DNA of 64,000 nt, from NCBI RefSeq assembly GCF_003315175.1, contig NZ_QNRQ01000003.1, positions 310,001 through 374,000 on the forward strand, in the 5' to 3' direction. Positions within the stretch are counted from its first letter, which is position 1. Each line of letters opens with the position of its first letter. Source of the stretch: Eoetvoesiella caeni (GTDB lineage: Bacteria > Pseudomonadota > Gammaproteobacteria > Burkholderiales > Burkholderiaceae_B). The notes under the pieces were generated by a model that searched no databases, had not been told where the DNA came from, and was given only the letters and a program-made list of their open reading frames with translations. Made by a program: the position numbers and the translations under genes. Of this stretch, positions 53,838-63,669 are shown piece after piece.

Positions 53838-53966
53838 TTATCCGATGAACTGATTAAGAACGACTGCGGCAATAATGCCCAGCATGGCCAGGATGAACAG
53901 GCCTTTAAGCAAAGACATGCCCTTGTCCCCGTGTTTCTCGGGATCGGAAGATTTAAACAGACTCAT
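53838..53966 (-). CDS. Small single-helix membrane protein (42 aa)
   Basis: [16 protein letters not shown] then a hydrophobic helix [25 protein letters not shown]. It overlaps the terC 3' end by 14 bases, suggesting translational coupling with terC, and its stop lies six bases before the hemC start. The ribosome site (AGGG) is weak. The good membrane helix and tight packing argue that it is real; function unknown. Confidence 0.55.
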   Translation of the reverse strand: MSLFKSSDPEKHGDKGMSLLKGLFILAMLGIIAAVVLNQFIG

Positions 53967-54672
53967 TGACGGCCCTTTTGCTGGCTATTTTGCGAGCGGC
54001 AAACCACTTGCCCAGTACAACAACAAGTATGGCTCCTATCGCTTCAACCGCCAGTTTAACCGGTTGCGATACTTCGCCGAGTTGATTCACGACAACAACA
54101 TCGGTAACCAGCATGCCGCCGGCGATCCAGCCCAGTAAAGCCGCGCCAAGAGTGACCACAATCGGAAAGCGGTCGATAAGCTTCAAGACTACGGTGCTGC
54201 CCCAGATAATAATGGGGACGCTAAGCAGCAGGCCGAATATGACATAGCCCATCTGGTGATCGGCAATTGTGTTTTGCGCAGCCCCTGCAATGGCTATGAC
54301 GTTATCCAGGCTCATCACAAAATCGGCAATGAGTATGGTCTTGACGGCCGCCCAAATAGAGCCGGCGCCTTTGATATTGTCGTGATGATCGTCGTCCGGC
54401 ATAAGCAGCTTCACGCCTATCCAGAGCAGCAGCAGTGCGCCCACGACCTTCAAGAACGGAATTGCCAGCAAAGTCAGCGCGAAAGCGATAAGAATCACGC
54501 GCAGGAAAATGGCCCCGGCCGTACCCCAGAGTATGCCCTGCATGCGCTGCTTGTGTTCCAGGTTGCGGCAAGCCAGGGCAATCACCACGGCATTGTCGCC
54601 GCCCAATAGAATGTCGATCATGATGATCTGGAATAGCGCGCCCCAATGAAGCGTTTCAATAAACTCTAGCAT
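53953..54672 (-). CDS. TerC-family membrane protein
   Basis: 239 residues with seven or so helices and the TerC motifs IMIDILLGGDNAVVIALACRNL and VMSLDNVIAIAGAAQ, whose Asp residues are thought to bind metal. TerC proteins are linked to manganese export and tellurite resistance. Here it stands upstream of the haem genes and downstream of sucCD, as in related genomes. Confidence 0.92.
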   Translation of the reverse strand: MLEFIETLHWGALFQIIMIDILLGGDNAVVIALACRNLEHKQRMQGILWGTAGAIFLRVILIAFALTLLAIPFLKVVGALLLLWIGVKLLMPDDDHHDNIKGAGSIWAAVKTILIADFVMSLDNVIAIAGAAQNTIADHQMGYVIFGLLLSVPIIIWGSTVVLKLIDRFPIVVTLGAALLGWIAGGMLVTDVVVVNQLGEVSQPVKLAVEAIGAILVVVLGKWFAARKIASKRAVNESV

Positions 54673-54917
54673 CTATGTTCCCATAGCCTTTGTTATGACG
54701 CCTGCCAGACAGATTTGGACCCCACATCCAAACAAGCCAAGCCGGACTGTTGTGTACAGAAAATGGCCGCCCCCGCGGGCAGCATGTTCCGGATGAATCT
54801 TGGGCACCATACGTGGCATTGCCTTCGCCACTTTGCCGGTCCCAAGCGCCCTGCTCAAAGCCGGATCAGTAATTATAGTGAATCCCTTCGCCGCAATCAG
54901 CCATGCTTAAAAAAAAA

Positions 54918-55238
54918 GCCCCCACGCTTCACCGCTGCGCGGTTCGCTGCCCCCCGAGGGGGCGCTTTTTATCTTGGGGCGGCCCGGCGATAAAAAAAAG
55001 CCCCCACGCTTCACCGCTGCGCGGTTCGCTGCCCCCCGAGGGGCGCTTTTTATCTTGGGGCGGCCCGGCGATAAAAAAGAGCCCCCACGCTTCACCGCTG
55101 CGCGGTTCGCTGCCCCCCGAGGGGGCGCTTTTTATCTTGGGGCGGCCCGGCGATAAAAAAGAGCCCCCACGCTTCACCGCTGCGCGGTTCGCTGCCCCCC
55201 GAGGGGGCGCTTTTTATCTTGGGGCGGCCCGGCGATAA
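54918..55238 (+). repeat. Four tandem 81-82-bp GC-rich repeats between sucD and terC
   Basis: Units begin at 54918, 55000, 55081 and 55163; each holds GCCCCCACGCTTCACCGCTG, a CCCCCCGAGGGGG hairpin followed by CGCTTTTT, and GGGGCGGCCCGGCGAT, then an A-run. Same family as 30756-30998, opposite orientation. The rest of the terC-sucD gap (54673-54917) shows nothing recognisable. Peptide ORFs across the array are artefacts. Confidence 0.92.
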
Positions 55239-55244
55239 AAAAAA

Positions 55245-55268
55245 AGCCCGATTGCTCGGGCTTTTTTT
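55245..55268. terminator. sucD terminator (bidirectional)
   Basis: AGCCCGA-TTGC-TCGGGCT flanked by A-run and T-run on both sides; lies 17 bp past the sucD stop. Confidence 0.9.
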
Positions 55269-55284
55269 ACATCTTCACACGTAT

Positions 55285-56166
55285 TTACAGAACAGACTTG
55301 AGCAGTTTGCCCATTTCCGAAGGATCGCGTGTGGTGCGGATTCCGCAAGCTTCCATGACTTCAAGCTTGGCGTCAGCCGTATCGGCGCCGCCGGAGATAA
55401 GCGCACCGGCATGGCCCATGCGCTTGCCGGCCGGAGCGGTTACGCCGGCGATGAAGCCGACAACGGGCTTCTTCATGTTGTCTTTCGCCCACTCGGCCGC
55501 ATTGACTTCGTCAGGGCCGCCGATTTCACCGATCATGACGACGGCATCGGTTTCAGGATCGTCGTTGAACAGCTTGAGCACGTCGATGTGCTTGAGGCCG
55601 TTGAGGGGATCGCCGCCGATACCCACGGCGCTGGACTGGCCCAGGCCGAGTTCGGTAAGTTGTGCGACCGCTTCGTAGGTAAGCGTGCCCGAACGGCTGA
55701 CCACGCCAATACGGCCCTTGCGGGAAATATGGCCGGGCATGATGCCGATTTTCAGTTCATCAGGCGTAATCAAACCGGGGCAGTTGGGGCCCAGCAGCAA
55801 GGTTTTCTTGTTTTGGTCGCGCATGCGGTTGCGCACTTCCAGCATGTCGCGCACAGGAATGCCTTCGGTAATGCAGATAACCAGGTCCAGGTCGGCCTCG
55901 ACCGCTTCCCAGATGGCAGCCGCCGCGCCTGCTGGCGGAACGTAGATGACCGAAACGGTGGCGCCGGTCTGGGCCTTGGCGTCTTTGACGCTGCCGAAAA
56001 TAGGCACGCCTTCGAAGTTTTCGCCGGCTTTCTTGGGATGCACGCCTGCGACGAACGCATTCTTGCCGTTCCCGTATTCGCGGCACATATGTGTATGGAA
56101 CTGACCGGTCTTGCCGGTAATTCCCTGGGTAATGACTTTAGTGTCTTTGTTGATCAGAATCGACAT
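55285..56166 (-). CDS. sucD: Succinyl-CoA synthetase alpha subunit
   Basis: 293 residues: NKDTKVITQGITGKTGQFH, CoA-binding Rossmann domain, and the phosphohistidine in GHAGALISGG. With SucC it converts succinyl-CoA to succinate with ATP formation. 22 bp after sucC, GAGG before its ATG. Confidence 0.98.
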   Translation of the reverse strand: MSILINKDTKVITQGITGKTGQFHTHMCREYGNGKNAFVAGVHPKKAGENFEGVPIFGSVKDAKAQTGATVSVIYVPPAGAAAAIWEAVEADLDLVICITEGIPVRDMLEVRNRMRDQNKKTLLLGPNCPGLITPDELKIGIMPGHISRKGRIGVVSRSGTLTYEAVAQLTELGLGQSSAVGIGGDPLNGLKHIDVLKLFNDDPETDAVVMIGEIGGPDEVNAAEWAKDNMKKPVVGFIAGVTAPAGKRMGHAGALISGGADTADAKLEVMEACGIRTTRDPSEMGKLLKSVL

Positions 56167-56188
56167 TTACAAATCCTCGGCAATATTC

Positions 56189-57349
56189 TTATTTCGCGGC
56201 GGCTACGACTTTAGTCGCGGCTTCGGCCATGGTGTCAGCGCTGATGATGGGCAGGCCCGACTCGGCCAGCAATTTCTTGCCCAGCTCTTCGTTGGTGCCT
56301 TTCATGCGCACGACCAGCGGCACGCTAAGGTTAACGGCCTTGCATGCGGCGATAACGCCTTCGGCAATAACATCGCAGCGCATGATGCCGCCGAAGATAT
56401 TGACCAGGATGGCCTTGACGCCTTCGTTCTTGAGCATGATCTTGAACGCTTCGGTGACTTTCTCGGCAGTAGCGCCGCCGCCAACGTCCAGGAAGTTGGC
56501 CGGCTCGCCGCCGAACAGCTTGATGGTGTCCATGGTGGCCATGGCCAGGCCGGCGCCATTGACCAGGCAACCGATATTGCCGTCAAGCTGGATGTAGGCC
56601 AGATCGAACTTGCTGGCTTCGACTTCAGCGGGATCTTCTTCGTCCAGGTCGCGGTATTCCAAGATCTTGGGGTGGCGGAACAAAGCGTTGGTGTCGAAGT
56701 TGAACTTGGCGTCCAGGGCAATGACGTTGCCCTTGCTGTCGCGGTTCAGCGGGTTGATTTCGACCAGCGATGCATCGGTTTCCATGTAGCAGTTGTACAG
56801 CTTCTGGAATATATCCACGGTCTGGGCTGTTGAGTCGGCGGGCATGCCGATGGCGTCGGCCACCTTCTTGCCTTGCTCGGCGGTCAGGCCAACCAGCGGG
56901 TCGATGTATTCGGTAATGATCTTCTCGGGCGAGGAGTGAGCCACTTCCTCGATGTCCATGCCGCCTTCGCTCGATGCGATCAGGGCGATTTTCTGAGTGG
57001 CGCGATCAGTGACCAGCGACACATAGTATTCCTTCTGGATGTCGGCACCGTCTTCGATATACAGGCGGCGCACTTTTTGCCCGGCCGGACCGGTTTGGTG
57101 CGTAACCAGTTGCATGCCCAGGATCTCGGACGATAACTGGCGAACCTCATCCAACGAACGGGCCAGCTTGACGCCGCCGCCCTTGCCACGGCCGCCGGCA
57201 TGGATCTGAGCCTTGACAACCCAAACGGGGCCACCCAGCTTTTCAGCCGCGGCAACAGCCTCGTCTACGGAAAAAGCAGGAATTCCGCGGGGCACCGTAA
57301 CGCCAAATTGCTTCAGCAGTTCCTTGCCTTGATACTCGTGAATTTTCAT
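56189..57349 (-). CDS. sucC: Succinyl-CoA synthetase beta subunit
   Basis: 386 residues with the ATP-grasp domain ([44 protein letters not shown]) and C-terminal ligase domain ([17 protein letters not shown]). Partner of SucD in the TCA cycle. Confidence 0.98.
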   Translation of the reverse strand: MKIHEYQGKELLKQFGVTVPRGIPAFSVDEAVAAAEKLGGPVWVVKAQIHAGGRGKGGGVKLARSLDEVRQLSSEILGMQLVTHQTGPAGQKVRRLYIEDGADIQKEYYVSLVTDRATQKIALIASSEGGMDIEEVAHSSPEKIITEYIDPLVGLTAEQGKKVADAIGMPADSTAQTVDIFQKLYNCYMETDASLVEINPLNRDSKGNVIALDAKFNFDTNALFRHPKILEYRDLDEEDPAEVEASKFDLAYIQLDGNIGCLVNGAGLAMATMDTIKLFGGEPANFLDVGGGATAEKVTEAFKIMLKNEGVKAILVNIFGGIMRCDVIAEGVIAACKAVNLSVPLVVRMKGTNEELGKKLLAESGLPIISADTMAEAATKVVAAAK

Positions 57350-57436
57350 TTGTTACCTGTCAGAACGTAAAGGATGATAAAAATATGATTTGGTGAATAA
57401 CAGAGCCGGCCCCTGCAAAGCCCACGCAAGGCTTGG

Positions 57437-57994
57437 TCAACTTCGGCCCGTATACCATTTTGGATAGAACTCTTTTGCCACTTCGCCGTCCAGACGCAAA
57501 GCGTGGCAGCCTTCAAGCTGGAATGGACGCTTGTTCTCCAGCCCTTCGTCGCGCTGCTTGCGCGCCCTGCCCGCACGCGACTGAATCGCCACGGTCGGCA
57601 ATAAAGACGACAACTCGGTCATATGGGTACAGCCCGCTGTGCGGCCGAACCTTTCTTTGACCGCATTGCGAAAACCGCGCAGCAAATTCATGCCGACCAA
57701 TTCCTGGTAGTCGGGTGCGATGGCGGCGCAATGCTGCTTGTATGGCGCGACATCGTAGGCGGCAACCGCGGCCGTGATCGTGAATTCGTCGTCGATGGTG
57801 ACCCGCAACTGCATAAGATGCACGGGTGAACCGGCCGGGTGCAGGTCGCCGCTATGCTTGGAGAAGTCATAGGATTTGACGTCGACCAATTCGGCTTCAA
57901 GATCCCATTGGCCGTCTTCCCGCTCGAACGCCTCTACGCGCACTGTGCGCGTATGCATGTGTTTGCGGGCGATATCTGGCGGTGGCAAGGACAT
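57437..57994 (-). CDS. DUF2889 protein
   Basis: 185 residues from the ATG at 57994: HTRTVRVEAFEREDGQWDLEAELVD and MQLRVTIDDEFTITAAVA, the DUF2889 pattern. Near the C-terminus it has four basic patches (IQSRAGRARKQRDEG). Lies between recX/metE and sucC as in related betaproteobacteria. Function unknown. Confidence 0.82.
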   Translation of the reverse strand: MSLPPPDIARKHMHTRTVRVEAFEREDGQWDLEAELVDVKSYDFSKHSGDLHPAGSPVHLMQLRVTIDDEFTITAAVAAYDVAPYKQHCAAIAPDYQELVGMNLLRGFRNAVKERFGRTAGCTHMTELSSLLPTVAIQSRAGRARKQRDEGLENKRPFQLEGCHALRLDGEVAKEFYPKWYTGRS

Positions 57995-58130
57995 AAAAGC
58001 TATAACTTGGGCAATAAAACCTTGCAAGTATAACGCAGCCGCACAATACCCTCTCTTGAAACAGGTGCTTCCCGAACCGCGTCCCCCCTTGCCTCATTTC
58101 GTAGCCGGCGACAAAGGGTGAGGGGCAAGG

Positions 58131-58250
58131 CGGTTTCGCTCAAGAACCACAGACGCGGAACCGGCTTACGCGGTTTCGCTCAAGAACCACAAGCGCGGAA
58201 CCGGCTTACGCGGTTTCGCTCAAGAACCACAAGCGCGGAACCGGCTTACG
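58131..58250. repeat. Three tandem 40-bp repeats that copy the metE 3' end
   Basis: Units at 58131, 58171 and 58211, nearly identical (start CGGTTTCGCTCAAGAACCAC). The next 10 bases (58251-58260) are the metE codons for ETA. Each unit holds TTACGCGGTTTC, the complement of the metE last codons plus stop, so the array arose by tandem duplication across the metE end. Confidence 0.9.
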
Positions 58251-60543
58251 CGGTTTCACGCAAGGTTCGGGCTGCGGCGACCATGGCGACGAGCGCGGCT
58301 TCGGTTTCGGGCCAGGCCCGCGTCTTGAGGCCGCAGTCAGGGTTCACCCACAGGCGCTCGCGCGGCAGCCGGGACCCGGCGCGCTTCATCAAGTCCACCA
58401 TCCACCCTACGTCGGGCACATTGGGCGAATGGATGTCGTAGACGCCGGGCCCAATGTCGTTGGGATACTCGAAGGCTTCGAAGGCGCTTAGCAGCTCCAT
58501 ATTGGAACGCGAAGTCTCGATAGTGATGACGTCGGCGTCCATGGCCGCAATGGCCGGCATAATGTCATTGAACTCGGAATAGCACATATGCGTGTGGATC
58601 TGGGTTTGCGGACCCACGCCCGAAGTTGCCAGGCGGAAACTTTCGGCCGCCCAGTCCAAGTACGCCTGCCATGCGCGGCGCCGCAAAGGCAAACCCTCGC
58701 GGAAAGCGGGTTCATCGATCTGGATGACGCCGATCCCGCCGGCTTCAAGATCGTTGACCTCGTCGCGCAGCGCCAGGGCCAGCTGGCGGCAAGTCAGTTC
58801 GCGCGGCTGGTCGTCCCTGACGAACGACCACTGCAGCAAGGTAACCGGGCCGGTCAACATGCCCTTGACCGGCTTGTCGGTAAGGGACTGGGCATACATC
58901 GACCAGGCTTGCGTCATGGGCGCCGGCCTTGAGACGTCGCCGAAGATAAGGGGCGGCTTGACGCAGCGCGAGCCGTAGCTCTGCACCCAGCCGTTTTGCG
59001 TAAAGGCAAAGCCTGCCAGCAATTCACCGAAATACTCCACCATATCGTTGCGCTCGGGTTCGCCATGCACCAGCACGTCCAGGCCGATTTCTTCCTGGAA
59101 ACGCACGACCCGTTCGATTTCGGCACGGATGTCCTTTTCGTAGGCCGCGTCGCTCAGTTGCCCACTGCGCCAGTTGCGCCTCAAGGAACGGATCTGGGCG
59201 GTTTGCGGAAACGAGCCGATAGTCGTCGTCGGATAAGCCGGCAGTTTCAGTTGCTTTTGCTGCCGTGCAATGCGCTGCTCGAACGGCTCACGGCTATGCG
59301 GGACATGCGCCGATTCGCGCAAGCGCTGCTGCACGACGGGACTATGGATACGCCTGGACTGCGCGCGCGCCTGCAAAGCCCGACGCTGGGTTTGCAAGGC
59401 ATCCCTGGCTTGGGCACTGGGTTCGCCGCTTAAAGACAAGGACAACCAACGCAGTTCATCCAGCTTTTGCGTGGCAAACGACAGCCAGCTTAGCAATTCA
59501 GGGTCCAGCTCGGCCTCGGCGGCAAGGTCCACCGGCACATGCAGCAAAGAGCAAGATGGAGCCAGCCACAGGCGGTCGCCCAGTTTTTTCTGGATGGGCG
59601 CCAATACCGCGCCAAGCTTGTCCAGATCGGTACGCCATATATTCCGCCCGCTGACCACGCCCGCCGACAAGACCTGGTCTTCGCGCAACAGAGCCACCGC
59701 CGGCAACAACTGACCCGGCGCACGCACCAGATCAAGATGCAGGCCTTGTACAGGCAAGCCCGCCGCCAGAGCAAGATTGTCGTCAAGATCGTCGAAGTAG
59801 GTCGCCAACAGCAGCTTGACCCCTGTATTGGCCAAATGTTCGTAGACTCGCGCGAATGCTGCGCGCCAGGCCGGTGGCAGGTCCAGTGCCAGAATCGGCT
59901 CGTCGATCTGCACCCACTCGACATTCAAGCCGGCAATACGTTTCAGCACCTCGGCATACACAGGCAAAAGCGCATCCAGCAATTCCAGCTTGCCTTCGTC
60001 CTGCGCACCGCCGCCAAACGCGTCGCCTTTACCCAGCCATAGCCAGGTAAGCGGCCCTGGAATCACCGGCTTGGCTCGATAGCCCAGATTCGCCGCTTCG
60101 CGGATTTGCTCGAACAAATCTTCGCGCGCAACGCGGTAGGTTTGTCCCGGCGCCAGCTCGGGCACTATATAGTGGTAGTTGGTGTCGAACCACTTAGTCA
60201 TTTCGCAGGCCGCCGCGGGCGTACCCGTGGGCGCACGGCCGCGCGCCATCCGGAACAAGGTATCCAGGCCGACGGGCTGCTTATCGCTTTGGGCAAAACG
60301 GGGCGGCACGGCGCCTATCAGCGTAGACCACTGCAGAATCTGGTCGTACCAGGCAAAATCGCCCACCGGCACGAAGGCCGACCCGGCCCGCGCCTGAACC
60401 GCCCAATGGCGCGCCCTGAGTTCGCGGCCTACCGACTCCAGCTCCGCCTGCGACTTCTTTCCGGCCCAATAGTCTTCAAGCGCCCATTTCAATTCGCGCT
60501 GAGCGCCGATACGCGGAAAACCCAAACTATGAAAAATACTCAC
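58246..60543 (-). CDS. metE: Cobalamin-independent methionine synthase
   Basis: 765 residues, the usual length. N-terminal folate-like half ([19 protein letters not shown]) and C-terminal catalytic half with Zn ligands in HMCYSEF and [10 protein letters not shown] and the [13 protein letters not shown] motif. Transfers a methyl group from 5-methyltetrahydrofolate to homocysteine. Divergent from metR, its activator. No cobalamin riboswitch was seen upstream. Confidence 0.98.
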   Translation of the reverse strand: MSIFHSLGFPRIGAQRELKWALEDYWAGKKSQAELESVGRELRARHWAVQARAGSAFVPVGDFAWYDQILQWSTLIGAVPPRFAQSDKQPVGLDTLFRMARGRAPTGTPAAACEMTKWFDTNYHYIVPELAPGQTYRVAREDLFEQIREAANLGYRAKPVIPGPLTWLWLGKGDAFGGGAQDEGKLELLDALLPVYAEVLKRIAGLNVEWVQIDEPILALDLPPAWRAAFARVYEHLANTGVKLLLATYFDDLDDNLALAAGLPVQGLHLDLVRAPGQLLPAVALLREDQVLSAGVVSGRNIWRTDLDKLGAVLAPIQKKLGDRLWLAPSCSLLHVPVDLAAEAELDPELLSWLSFATQKLDELRWLSLSLSGEPSAQARDALQTQRRALQARAQSRRIHSPVVQQRLRESAHVPHSREPFEQRIARQQKQLKLPAYPTTTIGSFPQTAQIRSLRRNWRSGQLSDAAYEKDIRAEIERVVRFQEEIGLDVLVHGEPERNDMVEYFGELLAGFAFTQNGWVQSYGSRCVKPPLIFGDVSRPAPMTQAWSMYAQSLTDKPVKGMLTGPVTLLQWSFVRDDQPRELTCRQLALALRDEVNDLEAGGIGVIQIDEPAFREGLPLRRRAWQAYLDWAAESFRLATSGVGPQTQIHTHMCYSEFNDIMPAIAAMDADVITIETSRSNMELLSAFEAFEYPNDIGPGVYDIHSPNVPDVGWMVDLMKRAGSRLPRERLWVNPDCGLKTRAWPETEAALVAMVAAARTLRETA

Positions 60544-60560
60544 TGTAAATCACCATTGAT

Positions 60561-60573
60561 TGAAATTATTTAA
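60561..60573. promoter_or_regulatory. Possible MetR-binding site
   Basis: TGAAATTATTTAA differs at one position from the MetR consensus TGAANNNNNTTCA. It lies 18 bp upstream of the metE start in the 156-bp metE-metR gap. Confidence 0.5.
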
Positions 60574-60699
60574 TGTGCTTCATTGTGCGTCACCCAAAGA
60601 ATGAATCAAAATCAAATCAAACATTGATAAAATGAGTTATGCTCATATAAAATCTGGCCGCCGCCACGCCCGCTCACCTTCAAATCCCATCACTTCGCT

Positions 60700-61617
60700 A
60701 TGCTTGAAATCCGCCATCTTGAAACCCTGACAGCCATACGCGAAGCAGGCAGTCTGCAAGAAGCGGCTGAACGCCTGCACGTTACGCAATCGGCTTTGTC
60801 GCACCAGTTGCGCGACCTGGAAGTGCGCCTGAAAACGCCGTTGCTGAACCGCCGCACCCGGCCTGCCCGCCTGACCACAGCCGCTTTGCGCATATTGATA
60901 CTGGCCGACGACATTCTGCCCAAGCTCAAAGCCACAGAACGGGAATTGCAGCGCCTTTCGGCCGGCCGTACAGGACGCCTGCACTTGGCTATCGAATGCC
61001 ACTCGTGCTTTCAGTGGCTTATGCCGGCACTGGATGCGTTTCGCCAGGACTGGCCCGATGTCGCCCTGGATCTTTCGGCGGCCTTTTCTTTTGCCCCCCT
61101 GCCCGCGCTGATTCGCGGCGACCTGGACGTAGTCATCACCTCGGACCCCCAGGCTCTGGATGCCGTGAAGTATTTGCCCCTGTTCCGTTATGAGCTTGTG
61201 CTGGCCGTGGCCGCCTCTAATCCGCTGGCTCAATATAAGTTCATCGAGCCCGAACAACTGGAAGACCAGGTTCTCATTACGTATCCGGTGGAGAAGCAGC
61301 GCCTGGATGTCTATACCGCCTTTCTGGACCCGGCCGGCATAGAACCAGCGGGCATACGCAAGGCGGAACTTACGCCGGTCATTGCGCAACTGGTGGCCAG
61401 CCAGCGCGGCGTCGCGGCGCTGCCCAACTGGGCCTTGACTGAATACCTGAACCAAGGCTGGCTGCGCATATGCCACCTGGGTGAACACGGAGTCTGGCGT
61501 ACGCTTTACGCGGCGGTGCGCCTGGAAGATGTCGATGCCCCTTATTTGCAGGCCTTCATGGCCAAGGCACGCGACATCAGTTTCAAGACGCTAAGCGGCA
61601 TCAAGGCGGTGCGTTAA
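60700..61617 (+). CDS. metR: MetR, LysR-type activator of methionine genes
   Basis: 305 residues: LysR HTH (LEIRHLETLTAIREAGSLQEAAERLHVTQSALSHQLRDLE) and effector domain (LHLAIECHSCFQWLMPALDAF) of the MetR type that senses homocysteine. Divergent from metE. Confidence 0.95.
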   Translation: MLEIRHLETLTAIREAGSLQEAAERLHVTQSALSHQLRDLEVRLKTPLLNRRTRPARLTTAALRILILADDILPKLKATERELQRLSAGRTGRLHLAIECHSCFQWLMPALDAFRQDWPDVALDLSAAFSFAPLPALIRGDLDVVITSDPQALDAVKYLPLFRYELVLAVAASNPLAQYKFIEPEQLEDQVLITYPVEKQRLDVYTAFLDPAGIEPAGIRKAELTPVIAQLVASQRGVAALPNWALTEYLNQGWLRICHLGEHGVWRTLYAAVRLEDVDAPYLQAFMAKARDISFKTLSGIKAVR

Positions 61618-61766
61618 AAGTGCGTTAAAAGAATAAGCGTTCCGGCAGCTCTTCGCAGCCTGCTGCCCGCAAACGAACACGGCACCAAGGGATTATGAGC
61701 CTGCAGCTCTAATCAAACACAGAAGATGGAACGCCGGCGCGGGCCACTAAACCCACCTGAAACAGC

Positions 61767-62276
61767 TCACAGAGCATCGTCCAGTTCGCCCAGAATGCGG
61801 CGCAGGCAATCGGGCGAAAAGCCGCGCGAGGCCAGGAAACGGAACTGGCGCGCGTAGTCGGCCCGGTCGGCGGGCGGCCGATTGAATTTGCGTTGCCAGA
61901 CGCTGCGCGCGCGCTGCACTTCGGTTTCTTTCAGTTGTTCGGATATTTGCGCGACTTGCTCGTCGGGCAGGCCATGCTGGCGTAATTCCTGCACGACCAG
62001 CGCAGCCCCTTTGCGAGGCGCGCGCCGATGTACCAGGCTTTGCGCGAACCGTTCGTTGGAAAGCCAATTTTCGCGCTCGAGTGCGTCGAGCACGCTTTCA
62101 AGTTCGGCGGGGTTGTCGGGGTCGGTATGAGGCGCCAGCTTGCGCGCCAGTTCTATGCGCGAATGTTCGCGCCGCGAAAGCAGGCCCACGGCCCGCATTT
62201 TTAACGACGGGCCTTTTTTACGGGCTGGAGCCGACGACATCTGTTCGAAGTCGTCGGAATCGTCTTTATCGTGCAT
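61767..62276 (-). CDS. recX: RecX, regulator of RecA
   Basis: 169 residues with three-helix RecX repeats (AVGLLSRREHSRIELARKLAPH, RFAQSLVHRRAPRKGAALVVQELRQHG, RSVWQRKFN). It inhibits RecA filaments. 49 bp downstream of recA, same strand. The C-terminal FRFLASRGFSPDCLRRIL is typical. Confidence 0.95.
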   Translation of the reverse strand: MHDKDDSDDFEQMSSAPARKKGPSLKMRAVGLLSRREHSRIELARKLAPHTDPDNPAELESVLDALERENWLSNERFAQSLVHRRAPRKGAALVVQELRQHGLPDEQVAQISEQLKETEVQRARSVWQRKFNRPPADRADYARQFRFLASRGFSPDCLRRILGELDDAL

Positions 62277-62325
62277 GGCGAACCGGGCAATGAACCAAAC
62301 GAAAAGCTATACCAGACGCATGAAT

Positions 62326-63405
62326 TTATTCAGCGGTTTCGCCTTCGTCGACGGTATCGTCGGCGTCGGGCGCGACCATCATGGCACGGGCGATGACACC
62401 TGTTGATTCACGGATGCGGTTTTCGATTTCAACCGCCATTTCGGGGTGTTCTTTAAGGTATTCGCGCGCATTGTCCTTGCCCTGGCCAATGCGGGTACCG
62501 CTATAGCTGAACCAGGAACCGGCCTTGTCGACGATATTGGCCTGCACGCCAAGGTCGATGATTTCGCCCTCGCGCGAGATGCCGGCGCCGTACATGATGT
62601 CGAATTCGGCCTGCTTGAATGGCGAGGCCACCTTGTTCTTGACCACCTTGACGCGGGTTTCGTTGCCCACGACTTCGTCGCCCTTTTTGATGGAGCCGAT
62701 ACGGCGGATATCAAGCCGAACAGACGCATAGAACTTGAGAGCGTTGCCGCCCGTGGTGGTTTCGGGGTTGCCGAACATGACGCCGATTTTCATGCGGATT
62801 TGGTTAATGAAGATAACCATGCAATTGGCGCGCTTGATGCTGGCGGTAAGCTTGCGTAGCGCCTGGCTCATGAGGCGGGCCTGCAAACCGGGCAGCGAGT
62901 CGCCCATGTCGCCTTCGATTTCGGCGCGGGGTACCAGTGCGGCCACGGAGTCGATGACGATAAGGTCGATGGAGCCCGAGCGTACCAGGGCGTCGGTGAT
63001 TTCAAGTGCCTGTTCGCCGGTGTCGGGCTGGGAAATGAGCAAGTCGGTAAGGTTGACGCCCAGCCTGGATGCGTATTGCACATCGAGCGCGTGTTCGGCG
63101 TCGACAAATGCGCAGGTGCCGCCGATTTTTTGCATTTCGGCGATGACTTGCAGCGTAAGCGTGGTTTTACCCGAAGATTCAGGGCCGTAGACTTCGATGA
63201 CGCGGCCGCGCGGCAAGCCGCCGACGCCCAGCGCGATATCCAGACCCAGCGACCCCGTGGACACGACTTTGATGTCGTGTTCGATTTGATTGTCGCCATA
63301 GCGCATTACCGAGCCTTTGCCGAACTGCTTTTCGATCTGGGATAAGGCGGCAGCAAGCGCCTTGGCACGCTCGGCAGCGGCGGCTTTGCTAGTTTTGTCG
63401 TCCAT
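62326..63405 (-). CDS. recA: RecA recombinase
   Basis: 359 residues. Walker [11 protein letters not shown], Walker [14 protein letters not shown]1/L2 loops ([34 protein letters not shown]), C-terminal acidic tail. Mediates homologous recombination and LexA cleavage. An SOS box lies upstream. Confidence 0.99.
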   Translation of the reverse strand: MDDKTSKAAAAERAKALAAALSQIEKQFGKGSVMRYGDNQIEHDIKVVSTGSLGLDIALGVGGLPRGRVIEVYGPESSGKTTLTLQVIAEMQKIGGTCAFVDAEHALDVQYASRLGVNLTDLLISQPDTGEQALEITDALVRSGSIDLIVIDSVAALVPRAEIEGDMGDSLPGLQARLMSQALRKLTASIKRANCMVIFINQIRMKIGVMFGNPETTTGGNALKFYASVRLDIRRIGSIKKGDEVVGNETRVKVVKNKVASPFKQAEFDIMYGAGISREGEIIDLGVQANIVDKAGSWFSYSGTRIGQGKDNAREYLKEHPEMAVEIENRIRESTGVIARAMMVAPDADDTVDEGETAE

Positions 63406-63520
63406 TTAGGGAATCCTTGGCTAATAATGTAATGGTGAAATCAAGCACTGGGTAGCGGAAGCCGGCAAACCCGGCAGCGTGTAACCCCACTTCTCTACGC
63501 CTAATTATTGCATCAAATTA

Positions 63521-63540
63521 TACTGTATAAATAAACAGAT
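63521..63540. promoter_or_regulatory. LexA (SOS) box upstream of recA
   Basis: TACTGTATAAATAAACAGAT contains CTG-N10-CAG (63523-63538), the LexA-box form, about 118 bp before the recA start. The surrounding AT-rich segment is a likely promoter; it also separates recA from a divergent response regulator. Confidence 0.8.
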
Positions 63541-63669
63541 AACCAGCAATTGAGCAAATCGCCAGAATTGGCCGCCGGACAGGTTCTCTCGTATTCCCCC
63601 ACTAGACCGCCCGCAAACCCGCATGCAAGAATACTTACCGTGGCACAACATAAAGCAAACCAGCAAGAC

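Noticed and set aside
54903-55238. Repetitive peptide ORFs in both strands
   Set aside because: They are translations of the tandem 82-bp repeats with terminator hairpins, not genes.
54918-55238. CRISPR array
   Set aside because: Units are directly tandem without unique spacers, and no cas genes are present; likewise for 30756-30998 and 58131-58250.
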